The position numbers and the translations under genes were made by a program. The notes under the pieces are model-generated. The model had not been told where the DNA came from. It made no database searches and saw only the letters and a list, made by a program, of their open reading frames with translations. 64,000 nucleotides of DNA from Sweltsa coloradensis (Eukaryota > Arthropoda > Insecta > Plecoptera > Chloroperlidae): NCBI GenBank assembly GCA_024449915.1, contig JAMZAV010000296.1, positions 476,071-540,070 of the forward strand, in the 5' to 3' direction. Of the stretch, positions 23,408-35,380 are shown piece after piece; position 1 is the first letter of the stretch, and each line of letters begins with the position of its first letter.

Positions 23408-23898
23408 CCCTTTCCTGGGTACGCGCTGATATAACAGTTATCATGTATAGTTTTATTCTGGGAACTCACTGATATATCAGTTTTTCACGTTTGAATATTC
23501 CGAATGTTCCAGGGCATGCACTGATATATCAGGGCTACTAACACTGTGTTTAGCTGGTGCTGCTATCTGTAAGGATTCATTTGAACCATTTGGTCTTCAT
23601 TTCTTACGTTTGGAAGGCTGTAAACAGTGGATTGTTTAGGCTTTGTACAACAGCTGTATACATTACCATGGTGTTTGGTGATCTACAAAAGCGCCTACCC
23701 TTAGTACTTCTAAAGCTTCCTGTGTCAAATTGAGTATTTTTAGTGAAATACTACTAAATAACAAATCAGATAATGAGTTTGAGTATGGGTTTGATGACTT
23801 TTCGGGTGGTAGTGACAATTTATATCTAAGACTAATTTTAAGGAAAATACTGGCCCTGTTGGGGTAGTTTTTCTCTTAAATACTGGCCCAGGAAAGGG
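23408..23898 (+). mobile_element. piggyBac-like MITE
   Basis: TTAA (23404-23407) and TTAA (23899-23902) flank a 491-bp element with 12-bp perfect inverted ends, CCCTTTCCTGGG. TTAA target duplication plus CCC-beginning ends are the hallmarks of the piggyBac superfamily. Three palindromes of the type CTGATATATCAG lie near the left end. Near 23760-23820 one frame reads NNKSDNEFEYGFDDFSGGSD, an acidic stretch like the N-terminus of piggyBac transposases. The element may therefore be an internal deletion of an autonomous copy; that last point is inference. Confidence 0.75.
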
Positions 23899-23939
23899 TT
23901 AAAGAACTGTTTAAGAGGATTTAACTCCAGCGTTCGGCT

Positions 23940-24040
23940 TAGTGACTGAAAGAAACCTCTGAACCACTTTCAGGCATGATTGCCGGTGGCGGGATTCGAG
24001 TCCACGACCTCCCAAATCAGTCTCGCGTTTTACGCGGTAC
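23940..24040 (-). mobile_element. tRNA-like SINE head candidate
   Basis: The minus strand reads GAGGTCGTGGACTCGAATCC CGCC, a good B-box/T-arm, followed by CACCGGCAATCATGCCTGAA. No full cloverleaf could be confirmed by eye. Its tail differs from the 22440 and 39166 copies, so it may be another SINE family. Confidence 0.4.
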
Positions 24041-24236
24041 TTCTATCGGTATGCTAGTTAAATGTTTCGTCAGTATACTTCTATTGGTATGCTAGTTAAA
24101 TGTGTCGTCAGTATACTTCTATCGGTATGCTAGTTAAATGTTTCTTCAGTATACTTCTATTGTTATATGCGTATATGCTTGATAAACGTTTGTCAGTATA
24201 CTTCTATTGGTATGCTTGTTAAATGTGTTCGTCAGT
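24041..24236 (+). repeat. 41-bp tandem repeat, about five copies
   Basis: The unit is GGTATGCTAGTTAAATGTTT followed by CGTCAGTATACTTCTATT. The fourth copy is altered (GTTATATGCGTATATGCTTG). It abuts the SINE-like head on its left. Confidence 0.85.
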
Positions 24237-25150
24237 GGAGCTCTTCAAGTTTAATTTATTGTTAGTAACTACGCACAACAGAATTTAATGAAATGGAATA
24301 ACACCATTATTTTAGTGGGTGAGTTTTCACGTTGTCACATCTCTCCGCGTTATCTGTTGGGGGGGTACAATGAGTTATGAAAGGACGGTCCGGACTAGTA
24401 TCTATGGTCCGGAGATGGACACAACGTCCGCAGGCCGAGACCAGATAACGACTATAACAGTTACGTCCGTTTGCCAGTAACGATTTTCCATTGTTTATTC
24501 GCGCATTGTGCTTTTCCGAGTTCTTAACGTTGCAACTTGATGTTGGACAGAGGGAAAACATCGCAGATAACACGCGGGACACGGTTCGGCTATTAGTTGG
24601 CTCCGGCGTTCAGAGATGGGGCTGCTAACAGGAGCCGTGTAATGTGATACTTGATCAAACAATAACTCGAACGACCGTGTTGGAGTACGCCGGATCAACG
24701 GTAGAAGCGCACTAGTAGAATAACTTGACTGAACACGGAGTGATTGAAACTCAATTGATACACACAGTACAAACGTTTTAGGCACATTTGAAAATTTATC
24801 TGTAGTTTAAAAAGATTATAATAAAACTTACACACAGTGTATTTAGGGTTCTATATGGATGCACTTCTTAAAAAAATTCTATGAACTGCACAGTAATCAA
24901 ATTAACTAGGATGACTTTGGGATTTTAAAAAGTTCAAAAGTCAGTTATGAATTTTCTTGGCTTATCAACAGCAAACTATTATGTGTTCTTTCATGACAAA
25001 TGCAGAGTTTCATATTAATCTGGTTCTTTCTGGCTAGAGGAGAAGGAATTTTCTATGTACCACACAGAAAGCAACATATAATATAATATGTAGCTAATTT
25101 CTTATAGTAATAAGCCATGCTGTATCGTATCTCCACTGTATGTGACTTAA
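24237..25150. other. No gene recognised
   Basis: The part at 24330-24620 is richer in CpG. Two short minus-strand frames there have no domain. The rest is AT-rich. Confidence 0.4.
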
Positions 25151-25622
25151 AGGCTATTCGACCGATTTTTATATTTTCCCAAATAAGCCACCAAGTCAAA
25201 ATATAGTGAATGGCTTTGGCTCTTTTATAAAATCAAAACTTTAAAAATAATCTGATCAGGCACACAGCTAATATCGCCACTTAAAAATTATTTCAAACTT
25301 CAATTCTCCCAAGCACACCATTCAACGTGGAAAATACCTCCAATCAAAAATATTCGCAGGAAAGACAATTGTAAACAAAAGCTATTTTCTCTCAGTCAGA
25401 CTCTAAAAAACCAGTTGAAAATTCATTTCACAAAAACACAACTTCCTACGTTGATTGGTGTGCTTGGGCGAATTGAAATTTGAAATTATTTTGAAGAGAC
25501 GATATTTGTCGTGTGCCCGATCAGAAAAATTTGAAAAAAATAGTTATGTTTTTCTTATAGAGCTAGGTTTCAAAGCCATTCTAGCATATTTGGAAAAATA
25601 GACAAACGCGGTCGAATAGCCT
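25151..25622. mobile_element. Foldback MITE, 472 bp
   Basis: The ends are perfect 14-bp inverted repeats, AGGCTATTCGACCG, flanked by TAA on both sides (25148-25150 and 25623-25625). Inverted similarity continues through most of each arm; for example CCCAAGCACACCATTCAACG on the left matches the inverse of the segment at about 25450 on the right. It could form a long hairpin. The 3-bp TAA duplication suggests PIF/Harbinger, though TTAA flanking can also be argued. No coding capacity. Confidence 0.75.
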
Positions 25623-28600
25623 TAAGGCTAACAAAAGACTATCGTTAGATCACCTGCCAGGCGGATACACGTGCGCCGTCTTCCTATTCCAACGAGTGTC
25701 GATCAGAACAGGGCGAGTGGCATTATCGTCGGAAACCTTCACACCTGACCTCAATACCTACAACTATGCAAGTAAATCGCTTTTGACACAAAATCAATGC
25801 TTGATACATTATTAAATAAACGTTCACGACAGCCGCGTTGTGTACAGAACTTTGCAAACGAAGCTTTTGTCTTTTATACGCCGAGTGAAAAGTGGGTTGC
25901 GAGAGGGTTTTTTATTTTTTAGTTATACATGATTGAGGAGTGGCTGGTGATGCATGTTTTATGTAAAGTAGATATGATAGAAGAAAAGTGTGCATTCATT
26001 CAATTCGTGAGCTCTCGTCAGTCCGAAGGCAAGGCAGCGGAATGTGGCCGGAGGGAGGCATCTTGCAAGTTATTCACGAATCGAAATGAGTTTGGAAATA
26101 GTTCTCCAAACGCTGGCCAGCCGGATTTCCATTCACACAGGAGCTTTCGAGTGGAATTATTTATTGATGTTTGGGAGAATTTGTGAGCTACGCATTTAAC
26201 TGAGCTGTCGATACCAGTAAAAGAGTTTGAAATCAAGGCCAGATGGCCGTGGTCTTTTCAGTTCGAGTTATTGGTTGTTGGTGATGTTATCAATTCGAAA
26301 ACGAAGTGATGGATATTCTTACGTCTCTACCACTTGGACTATTTAACTGGTGAGAAGGCCTACTTTTCAAACATTTCGATTTATAACACACTAAAGAAAG
26401 AGGTGGATCTTTCAGCAACTACTCACATTGGTATTCGAATGACTTCGCCTTATACCTCAACTCAATTATTTCTTCATTACATATTTAAACCGAATGTTCC
26501 CACACTAGTCAACAACTAAATAGTTGATCACTTACACTCACACTCGATAAGTTGGCAAACTAACATTTGATTTTATTTTACTTTTCTTTCCATGAAATCT
26601 GTCCAATTACGTTAAGTGGTGTTCTAAAATTGTGTAATTAAGCATTTTTCTAATAAACAAACCCGTTGATGGAAACGTAAAGCTTCATTCACTTGCACGC
26701 TGTTGGAAGATTAAAATTAATTGCTGTTAAAAAATAAAATGAAATGCCAACTTTATTTAAATTTTAAATGTTATTCTGAGTCTTGAGGCAACATTTTGCT
26801 GCAAAGAACAATTTAAGTTTATTATTAATTATCTCCTAGTTACTAAGGCAGAGGTTATATGCATGTTTTTGATTGTATTTGATTGATCACTTTCTGCATT
26901 GTTTTGCAAATTTTGCACCATAACTTTGTTACCCTCTAAAACGACGTCTACATTGTTAATTAACCACCTTCCTCCTAGGTCTAGATATTGTTAATCGTAA
27001 ATAACATGGGCGATGCGGGACAAGGGTAGGGGGGTGCTAGCCCGTTATTAAATAATGACGTGTCGCGAGCAAGTTTCTGCCAGGTGACATTGTAACAAGG
27101 TGTTTGACCTTGAAGGGCACAAGGGGAGTCACGGATTTAATCAACTCCACGTACAAGAGTAGTTCATGGCTTTATTAACCCCGGGTACGATGTTCGATCA
27201 GGTCTTGAAGAGGGCGGTGCAATTATCTTCTCTCTCTGCTCTCGTAGCGACTGACATCGGAGATATAGGCGGTTTCACTTGGCTTGCACCGGAAGAGAGA
27301 TCGCAGCACTGTCGCCCTCACACTATGGCTACGAATTGACAATCTTTACTTGACAACTCGCCAAGTAACATTAGATTACCATGGGTCCAACGTACTTATC
27401 AATAAATACACAAAAATAACATTTAAATTTAACTTCAAAAACATTGTGATGATGCAAATTAATTATGGATGTTGGAGTTAGTAGCAATTAGAGTTGAAGG
27501 GCACACTATACTATTACTGATCTTTCAGCCCAATTGGATGTTGGATAATAAAATCAGCTTTCTTTGACTGTTTCCGAAGAACACAATTTCAAATGAAACT
27601 TCTTGTAATAAATCTTACGAATTGAATGAAACGTACGTATAAATTGATTTTATTTCAAGTTTATGAACATTAATATAACGTTTGTTGATGTTGGCAGGTG
27701 TTTGGTGAATAAATAAATATAATTACAATAAAGGCAAACAAGAATGTATTTGCAATTCATTAAATTATGGTTTAGTTGCTTCGTGGTATTATAAACAAAC
27801 TTTGAATTCTTAGCTTATATAATGTTAATTTATGCAATGAAATAGCGTTTATTTTTTTACTGATGCAATGCGAGTGCAAACTATATTGGTACCGACTATA
27901 CGTGATGATCCAGGCGTCAAATCTCATCTAAACCTCCCGTTGAAATTTTAACTCTTAAAGGATTGAATCTTCATTTGAAGAATTGAAATGATGCGTGCGC
28001 AATATTTGATTTCTTCCACCACGATGTAGTCGATTTCAAGGGAGCGATGAAAGACTTTTCTGATCACGGAACGGATTCAACACGATTTTATAGGAAATAA
28101 TTGCACAAACCGTTTCGAGTTGGAAGATGGAAAGAGAGATCTTGCAGGCGCTAGGAGCAAGATTGTCAACTTGTAATTTATGGCAGACGAACAAATTGCG
28201 AATTGCGATTTAACGTGAACGCAGCCGGAGTGAAATATTGAATGGAAAATTAATTAATGACATGACAGATGAATTTTATGCTAATGGATCCTTTGTACAA
28301 ATAAAAGGGAAAGTCCTGCTGAGTTTTCATGCTGGCTTTTAATTACTTTTGTAATTTGTAAGAGTGAAAAATGTGTATCCAACGAACTCAACATTTTGTG
28401 AATTCTTGTATTCTGTCGTTGGATTATAAAAAAAAGAAATAATCTGACACTGTTACATTTTGTATATCGTGTCACTTTCTTTCAATTCTCACATCTAAAA
28501 TGTGTACTGTTTTTTGTATTTAGGTTTACTGGCGTCACTAATTTTAAAATTTACCTAATTTTTTGCTACACAATACATACCCTACGCTGTCTAAAATATA

Positions 28601-30059
28601 TTTCATTATTCGGTTAAAGATAAATACATTATATTTATTAAATTAAACATCATGCGAACAGTTATCACGATCATAGCTTAAAAACACTTACCAAAAGTGC
28701 GTTTACTTTCGAGAGATCTATTTAATTATTATTTTGGTTGTTTTCTGAGTTTGGAACCATGAACTATGAAATATAATATTTAAATACAATTTAATTTTAA
28801 TTTTATCAATGACAAAATATATTTTAGCTATTTTAAATGCTCTTACCGATTATAGTCTCTTTTACACATTTAAAAAATCTGAATGTTTTCTCAAAGAAAA
28901 ATTTCTATGAATGGTTTTGTTTATTCGTAACATCAATAGCAACAAAACAAATGTCACATTATCCACTTACTCTTCATACTCCCTACAACCACTCTATAAG
29001 TCCATGTTCAAGTTTGCCTCATACGCACATCCACTACAGAGGTTTAATTCCTCTTAACAGACAAGCCAGACCGCAAACAGAGCTTAGTCCCCCCCCCCCC
29101 CCGGCTTCATCTGGGGACCAATTTCACCAATCAGGATTAACCGCCGATCTACTCTATTAGATATTAACCAAACCATTAACCGTCGCGTTCAGAACGTTTC
29201 ATTCGAGTCGCCAATTATTCCACGCAGCATTCTAATTACACAGTCGCAGGTGCGTGAGTAAGCCCCGTGAATAGACAATTACGCACACAAATTAACAGTA
29301 ATTAACAATTGTACACGTTACACTGTTGGCACTTAAGAGACAACACAATGCGCGAAAGATAAAGTCACGCTGTTTGGCGGTTTGGTGTGGGCTGTTTGTT
29401 GTTTGGGGTAGAGGTGTTTTGTAATTCCGTAGACCTACTTTTAACCCTTGATAGGGCAAAATAGTAAGACAAAAGATTTAACTATCTTCTTATTATTACA
29501 TAAATTATATTTTGGGAAAATTTAACAAATTGTTCAGATCTTTAAGAAATAAATTTTGGATTTTGGATTCCGAAATTGACAAAATTCCTAACTTGCGTTT
29601 TGTTCTTGACACTATAGAACAGTTGATTTTGATTATTTTTATTATACATCCTTCGAACAATGAGTCGACAATGTGCGAAAGAAATATCCCACAATGTTGT
29701 GTTTTCCTACATATTGGATTTTGAATTCTTAAAAAGAAAAATCCTCTCATTCATTATTTTTATTATGTTTGCCGAAATCTTACTTTCTAAATACACCACT
29801 AGATTTTTTCCCGGGTGTAAAACGTAAAACGATATATATTTAGTTTTTAGTTTTGAATTAAATTTATGAAATATATAAACTACTAATTTTAAAAGATTAT
29901 AAAATAAATCCATTTGTATTTAGAGTCAAGCTTGTCACATAACTAGATTTTTAGTGAGGTACTTGACATGATTTTTAAACAAAACATATATTTCTTTATT
30001 AAATTCGTGTTTTGTTTTGTGGGTTGTAGTTCTCCTCAGTACAATGACACATACGAGTA
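25623..30059. other. 4.4-kb stretch without a recognised gene
   Basis: AT-rich throughout, with short frames only. A C14 homopolymer lies at about 29088-29101. No exon, RNA gene, array or transposon end was recognised on either strand. A distant exon with weak coding signal could be missed by eye. Confidence 0.45.
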
Positions 30060-30119
30060 AGAGTGAGTGAGTGAGTGAGTGAGTGAGTGAGTGAGTGAGT
30101 GAGTGAGTGAGTGAGTGAG
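30060..30119 (+). repeat. (GTGA)n microsatellite
   Basis: About 14 tandem copies of GAGT/GTGA run up to the 3' end of the minus-strand LINE. Its position suggests growth from, or use as, the LINE's insertion tail. Confidence 0.9.
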
Positions 30120-30594
30120 AGATATTGATATTGATATTTATTGGCTTAAAGGCGTGCTACATAGGGCTATGGAGCCCCTTTAATTGTAGCCAACCTCTAT
30201 AATATACATACATAGTACATAGTATGGTTACATATGAAATATACAATTTGATATTATAAGTTATGCGTAAGAGTATACTAAATCTAATACAAATATTTAC
30301 TCCATGCCAGTACTTAATTATATATTATATTCTTATACTAATAGTGATTCCAAAACCAGAATTATCAACATTATCACTTAACTGCTAAAACTAATGCAAA
30401 TAGTTACAGGGAAACAATGTTTATTTTATACCGAAGCATAATGTTAATTAGGAATAATATTAGGAATAAAAATAGTAATAATTAGTCTTAAAATAAAATA
30501 CCTGTTACTAATTTATAAATAGAGCGTACATATTCTGACTCTAGTACTGTGATAACTGATAATATGTTTGCAGGATACCCTTTTTGTTGGTTTG

Positions 30595-30960
30595 TTATTG
30601 GTAAGTAGAAAGTAGAGTATGGTGGATTTTACTCCTGAGCATGGTGGCTGAATTTTTGGAATAGGTTTGCAGTAGATATTTGTTCCAGAGGCGGCTTGCT
30701 GTTATGATGAATGATTTGTGGCATTTCACCGTACGATGTTTTGGTATTTGAAGTGTGTTAGCTGTGTGTCTGTTTGTGCGATTATGGATACTCTCCATAC
30801 GATTGAAGGACTTGTAGAGGTAATGGGGGCATTGCGACTTCATTATTTTGAAATAAGTATGACAATTGATAGGGTACGCCTATCGACGAGTTTTAGCCAC
30901 TTGAGTTTAAAATAATATGGTGTGATATGCTCGTCGCGTCTCACATCAGCAATGAATCGG
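30595..30960 (-). pseudogene. LINE ORF2 C-terminal segment
   Basis: Beyond the frameshift at about 30960 the frame reads RFIADVRRDEHITPYYFKLK and LVDRRTLSIVILISK, then two stops near 30850. A shift to the next frame gives IMKSQCPHYLYKSF and later HRTVKCHKSFIITASRLWNK. This is the usual C-terminal pattern of CR1/Jockey-like ORF2 (ITP...LPV--R---....SRLWN-LP). A second indel near 30848-30856 explains the change. The frame ends at 30595. Confidence 0.75.
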
Positions 30961-32103
30961 AACACATGCATTTTGTACTCGCTGTAATTTAATGTTTAGT
31001 GTAACTGATAAATCATTATAGACTACGGATGCATAGTCTATACTGGGAAATATAAGAGACTGAATGACAACTTTACGTACTGAGAAGGGGAGAAACGGAC
31101 AATTTCGTTTCAGTTGGTGCATACTTGATATGACTTTCCTTGTTAATTTGTTTACATGAGGAGTCCAAGAGAGTGTTTCGTCTACTTCGAGTCCTAGGTT
31201 GTTAACTGATTGCTGATAGGGTACTATAGTATTGTTTATTGTGATCGGAGGAAGTAGTGCTTTATCTAATTTGCTAAGTAGCTTTTTATAACCAAGTAAT
31301 ATTAGCTGCGTTTTCGATACATTGAGAGTCAAGTTGTGGTCATTTGCATAAGTTACTAAGTTAGATATGTCACTGTTTGTGCAGTCAATGGCGCGTAGAG
31401 CATCCCGAGATAAAAAGTGAATATACACTTGTAAGTCATCTGCATACATATGGTGGTTAGAATGTTCAAAGTTGATAGATATGTCGTTGATATATATTGA
31501 GAACATTAGAGGCCCAAGGACTGATCCTTGAGGGACGCCGATTGATATTGAGACCCAAGTGGAGGCACTGTTGTCATAGACAACTTGTTGACACCGATTG
31601 GATAGATAAGAAGCGAACCAAGAAATTGCTGCATCCGCCACGCCAATATTGGCAAGTTTAGCAAGGAGCAACTCGTGATGCACGCAATCAAATGCCTTGC
31701 TGAAGTCAAACAATGTTAAGAGAGTCATTTCTTTCCTGTCCATTGCAAAGCGAATGTCATCGGTGACTTTAATTAATGCTGTAGTGGTATTATACCCCTT
31801 TCTGAAACCAGATTGGAAACTACTCAAAACGTTATATTTGGAGAGATAGGCTTGAAGCTGTTCGTGGACAATTTTTTCAAGAATTTTACTTAGCACGCAG
31901 AGAAGGCTTATGGGTCTGAAGTCACTGCATGATGCGGGTTTTGACATTTTTGGGATGGGTTTAACTTGTGCCATTTTCCACTGCGTTGGAAAAACACCAG
32001 ACTGAAGAGAAAAATTAAATATATGCAAGAGCGAAGGTAAAATAATGTATATACATTTCTGTATTAAAGTAATTGAAATATTGTCGGGGCCCTTGGCTTT
32101 CGA
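30960..32103 (-). pseudogene. LINE ORF2 reverse transcriptase domain
   Basis: Picks up at SKAKGPDNISITLI (32103) after the frameshift. The RT motifs are in order: WKMAQVKPIPK and DFRPISLLCVLSKILEK (motifs 1-2), SGFRKGYNTTTALI (2a), FDFSKAFDCVHH (motif A with catalytic D), GVPQGSVLGPLMFSIYIND (motif B), MYADDLQVYIH (motif C, YADD), LNVSKTQLILLG (D), and LGLEVDETLSW (E). All catalytic aspartates are present. Near 30960 one extra base changes QNACVRFIADVRR to a premature end (QNACVPIHC-stop). The 360-codon frame is otherwise intact, which suggests a fairly young insertion. Confidence 0.92.
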
Positions 32104-33417
32104 TTTGATTTGTTTTTGCAGCTTTAATTACATCTTTTGGGTAGACGTGTGAAAAGTGAAATGCTTCACGATCAGGTCGAGGTTGTGACTTATATCGGTT
32201 GATTACATGATTGATTCTATCTGGATCCGTGACTCTAGCAATGGACGTAAAGTGAACGTTTAGAGCTTCGGCCGTTACTGACACATCAGGTGTTAGTGTA
32301 CTTTGCTTTCCAATGCCTAAAGATCTTATGGTTTTCCAAAGGGTAGAAGGGGATTTCGAAGTGTTAAATAAATTGTGTGTGTACTTAATTTTTGCGTTTC
32401 GGATGGCTTGCTTTGTTTTATTACGAAGTACACGAAAAATCTCAAAATCGTCACCGTTTTTAGTTTTTATATGGCGTCTCCTAGCAGAGTCTCGGTCATT
32501 TATAAGCCGTTTAATGTCCAGAGTCATCCACGGTGCTGGTGGATGCTTAGCTCGTACTGTTTTAAGGGGAGCATGTTTGTCATACAGTCCAGTGAGTAAC
32601 GAAGAGAAAGTATCTACCTTTTCGTCAATATCCCTGATTACTGCGATTTCATGCCACTTTGTTTCATGAGCATCCGCAAAAAATGCATCCGAGTCAAATT
32701 TAGAAAAGTCCCTGTATGTTATTAACTTAGGTGTGTATTTAGGAGTGTTTAGAGAAAAAACAGCGTAAATGAGGTCGTGGTTTGAAAACCCTGAAGCAGG
32801 ACACTGCCCGAACGTTTGAAGAAGACTGTGACAATTTGAGGCTATAACGTCTAGATTACTTTCTGACGTTGCAGTGTGAAATGTGTTGTTGTATGGAATA
32901 CGAGTGAGGTTACACATGTTCAGTACATCACTGATATTTTCACTTTCAAATGCATTGGAGCCGAAACGAGCGTTCATATCTCCAGCTACGATGACGTATT
33001 TATAATTAAACAAATGACTATACATGTCATTAACAAACAGATCCATAAAACCTATTTTTGGAGCTCTGTATATACATGAAAAAAGCAACCTAGTACTAAG
33101 GAAAGATATATCCAATATAAGATACTCGGGGGTAAAATCATACATGTGGTCAGCGTTTCGGGGAGCGCAGGGCAGTATTTTACATTTTAAACCTTCTCTT
33201 ACATAAACAGCTACTCCACCTCCTCGTTTCACATTACGGTCTTTTCTGTAAACAGAGTAGCCGGGCAGCTCAATACCAGAGTCAGGTATAGAAGATTTCA
33301 GAAAAGTCTCACTTATTGCTATAATGTCAAATTTGGAATCTCCAAACAAGTTATGAAATTCAGAAAAATGGTCCGAGTCGACTAGTGATTGTGCATTGAT
33401 ATGTGCAATCTTGAGGC
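32090..33417 (-). pseudogene. LINE ORF2 endonuclease domain
   Basis: AP-endonuclease-like domain that in an active element would nick target DNA to prime reverse transcription. The frame is open upstream of the first internal methionine: KIAHINAQSLVDSDHFSE at about 33400-33360 is the usual N-terminal strand and N residue. Then follow IAISETF (catalytic E), GGGVAVYVREGL, CIYRAP, VIVAGDMNARFG (the GDxN motif), NLDVIAS, and GFSNHDLIYAVF (the S-x-H-D active-site end). The open frame carries on to about 32100 through the linker (AKIKYTHNLFN, SPSTLWKTIRSL). There the sequence that should read S-KAKGPDN is reached only in another frame, so an indel near 32100-32115 separates it from the RT. Non-functional as it stands. 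Confidence 0.88.
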
Positions 33418-33480
33418 TCGCAGAGTATTGTTTGGAAATATTACATAGAACATTATATATGTGGAAGCATCATCTTTCAT

Positions 33481-35340
33481 TTTTTTTTTTTTAACTAAAC
33501 TTATTAGTGCAGGCAAGTCACTAAGTGAAAAACAAAAACAAAAACTAGAAAAACAATGAAAAAATATATAGAGTGCAAACAATTTTTAAATCAAGGTTAA
33601 ATTAACGTATAGGCCTATTCAATAAATTCAATAAATTCTGGATAAGACACTAAAAAGAGAAAATAAAACGGTACTTGGCCAGCGTCCAGAAAGAGTAGAA
33701 ATATTTAGGCTGTAAGGGGTTTGTAAATAGTTACGCCAATTATCTATCCGATGGTAAGGTCTAGTGTTCGAGATGGCGCAGGTAGGAGAGTCGGGTAACG
33801 CGGTGTCGTTCATCGCCGTCTTGTATCATTACGACGCCGTCTTGGGTCCAGAGAGAGAGAGAGAGAGAGAACTGACTTTGAACATTTCCTGGCTGCGAAG
33901 TGAAAACGTTTTTATCAACACGGCTTTCTCGTCGACCGAGTCTCATTCAGATCCTCTCTTTCTTGCCTTCATTCATCCACTAGAAGATACAATAAGGCAG
34001 ATCACGACGTAGCTACGCCCAACCCTACCGATCCAGAGGTCGTTCAACCGGCCGACTCGTCAGAACTTACATTCGGAGTTCCACTACGTCAAATCGACTG
34101 ACAAGAGGAAAACTCATCTGCCTCAAAATAAAAATAAAAAACTCTTTTTAAACCAGTAACGCTTTTGTCTTGTAAAAAGACTGGGAATCTTTCGCAACGA
34201 GGGACCCTTGGCTTCAAATTCCGGCAGGGTTGGATTCTCAATTTGTTTTATATATTTTAAATACACGCGATAAAATAATAAAAATAAATAAATTCGATGA
34301 ATGATTGATTATAATATAAATAAATAAGGGTGGATGGTGTATTGTCGCAATAATTTGCAAAGTTTTGTTTTGTCATGACTGGATATTAGAGAGCGGTTGT
34401 AGAGTGATATGGCGCAACGGTAAAGTTATATGAAAACAATTATGATATAAATTTGCCTTGACTGGCTGTCACACAAAGGTCTGTTTTGACATCGCTCTAA
34501 CCGTAATGTATATATTAAACTGTTATGTGAGTCCAATATAATGTGTCATTGTTTTATACTTGATATTAGACAGTGTTTCCATGCGGGCATTATTTAATGT
34601 AGCTTGACATATGTTTTAGGCAATCACTGTCTCATAGTCGGTGGGATTATACAGGCTTTAGGGTTCAACCTAGCTTTGTAGTGGACATATGTGCAATTGC
34701 AGTTTATTATTTCATCGAGTAATACACATTTGTAAACACATTAAATCAAATATAATTTATCTGGCGATCGCGTTAAATTTATTGACACTGGTATCAGAGG
34801 ATCGGACCTCGAGTCTCAGTAAGGGCAAAACTTTAGGCTACAAACAATTCTATTAATTACGCGAGCGCATTCAAACAAACAACGAACAGACATGAAAAGC
34901 CGCCAATGAAAAACAAAACTAAAACAATAACGTGCACAAATTAGTAATGAGAGTTTTCTATTTTTCGGTGCATATCAACACTATTGTATGTATTTTAAGT
35001 ATTTTTTAAAAAGTTTTATTGGCCTAAATAATTTATACAACAGCTTACTACGAAATATATTTAGCTTAATATGTTGTTGTTAAAATTAATGAATTATTAT
35101 CTGAGTATATGAATTTCTATTTTCACTGCTTGCCTGACTGAAAATTAAAAAGATTCTTTAAATTTTTTATAGGCTTACATTTGGCCGTTCAGTACTATCA
35201 TTAGTTACATTCCCGCTTGTATAATTTTTTTGTTCTCTACAAAAAGTGTACGAAGCATAGTAGGTGTAATTGATTATAGTTTAATTTTTCATCAAGTCAA
35301 AACATTCAATGAAATTTGTGAATTGTACACGACTTATTAT
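33481..35340. other. No gene recognised; (GA)n tract
   Basis: A (GA)n microsatellite lies at about 33848-33870. The surrounding 33760-34100 is richer in CpG and open on both strands for 60-80 codons, but those frames cross the GA repeat and show no domain. The rest is AT-rich. Confidence 0.4.
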
Positions 35341-35380
35341 CCGGGACTAATTTGGTGGAGGTGCCGGTCTGAACGGCGAC
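35341..35380 (+). repeat. Solo GTGCC box
   Basis: TTTGGTGGAGGTGCCGGT at about 35350 matches the shared box. The downstream blocks of the family are not recognisable here. Confidence 0.5.

Larger units (their letters stand above)
30120..33480 (-). mobile_element. Jockey/CR1-like non-LTR retrotransposon, decayed
   Basis: On the minus strand, in order: an AP-type endonuclease (33417-32090), reverse transcriptase (32103-30960), a post-RT segment (to 30595), and about 475 bp of 3' noncoding sequence. The end is AATAAATATCAATATCAATATCT, a short repeat tail (copies of ATATCA), followed by the (TCAC)n tract. At least three frameshifts break the ORF2 frame. No ORF1 was recognised upstream of 33480, so the copy is probably 5' truncated. 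Clade placement rests on motif style only. Confidence 0.9.

Noticed and set aside
32313..33206. Plus-strand frames over the LINE
   Set aside because: Shadows of the minus-strand ORF2, which carries clear endonuclease and RT motifs.
33764..34012. 82-codon plus frame with REREREL
   Set aside because: The RE repeat is the (GA)n microsatellite. No domain, and no splice or start context beyond a bare ATG.
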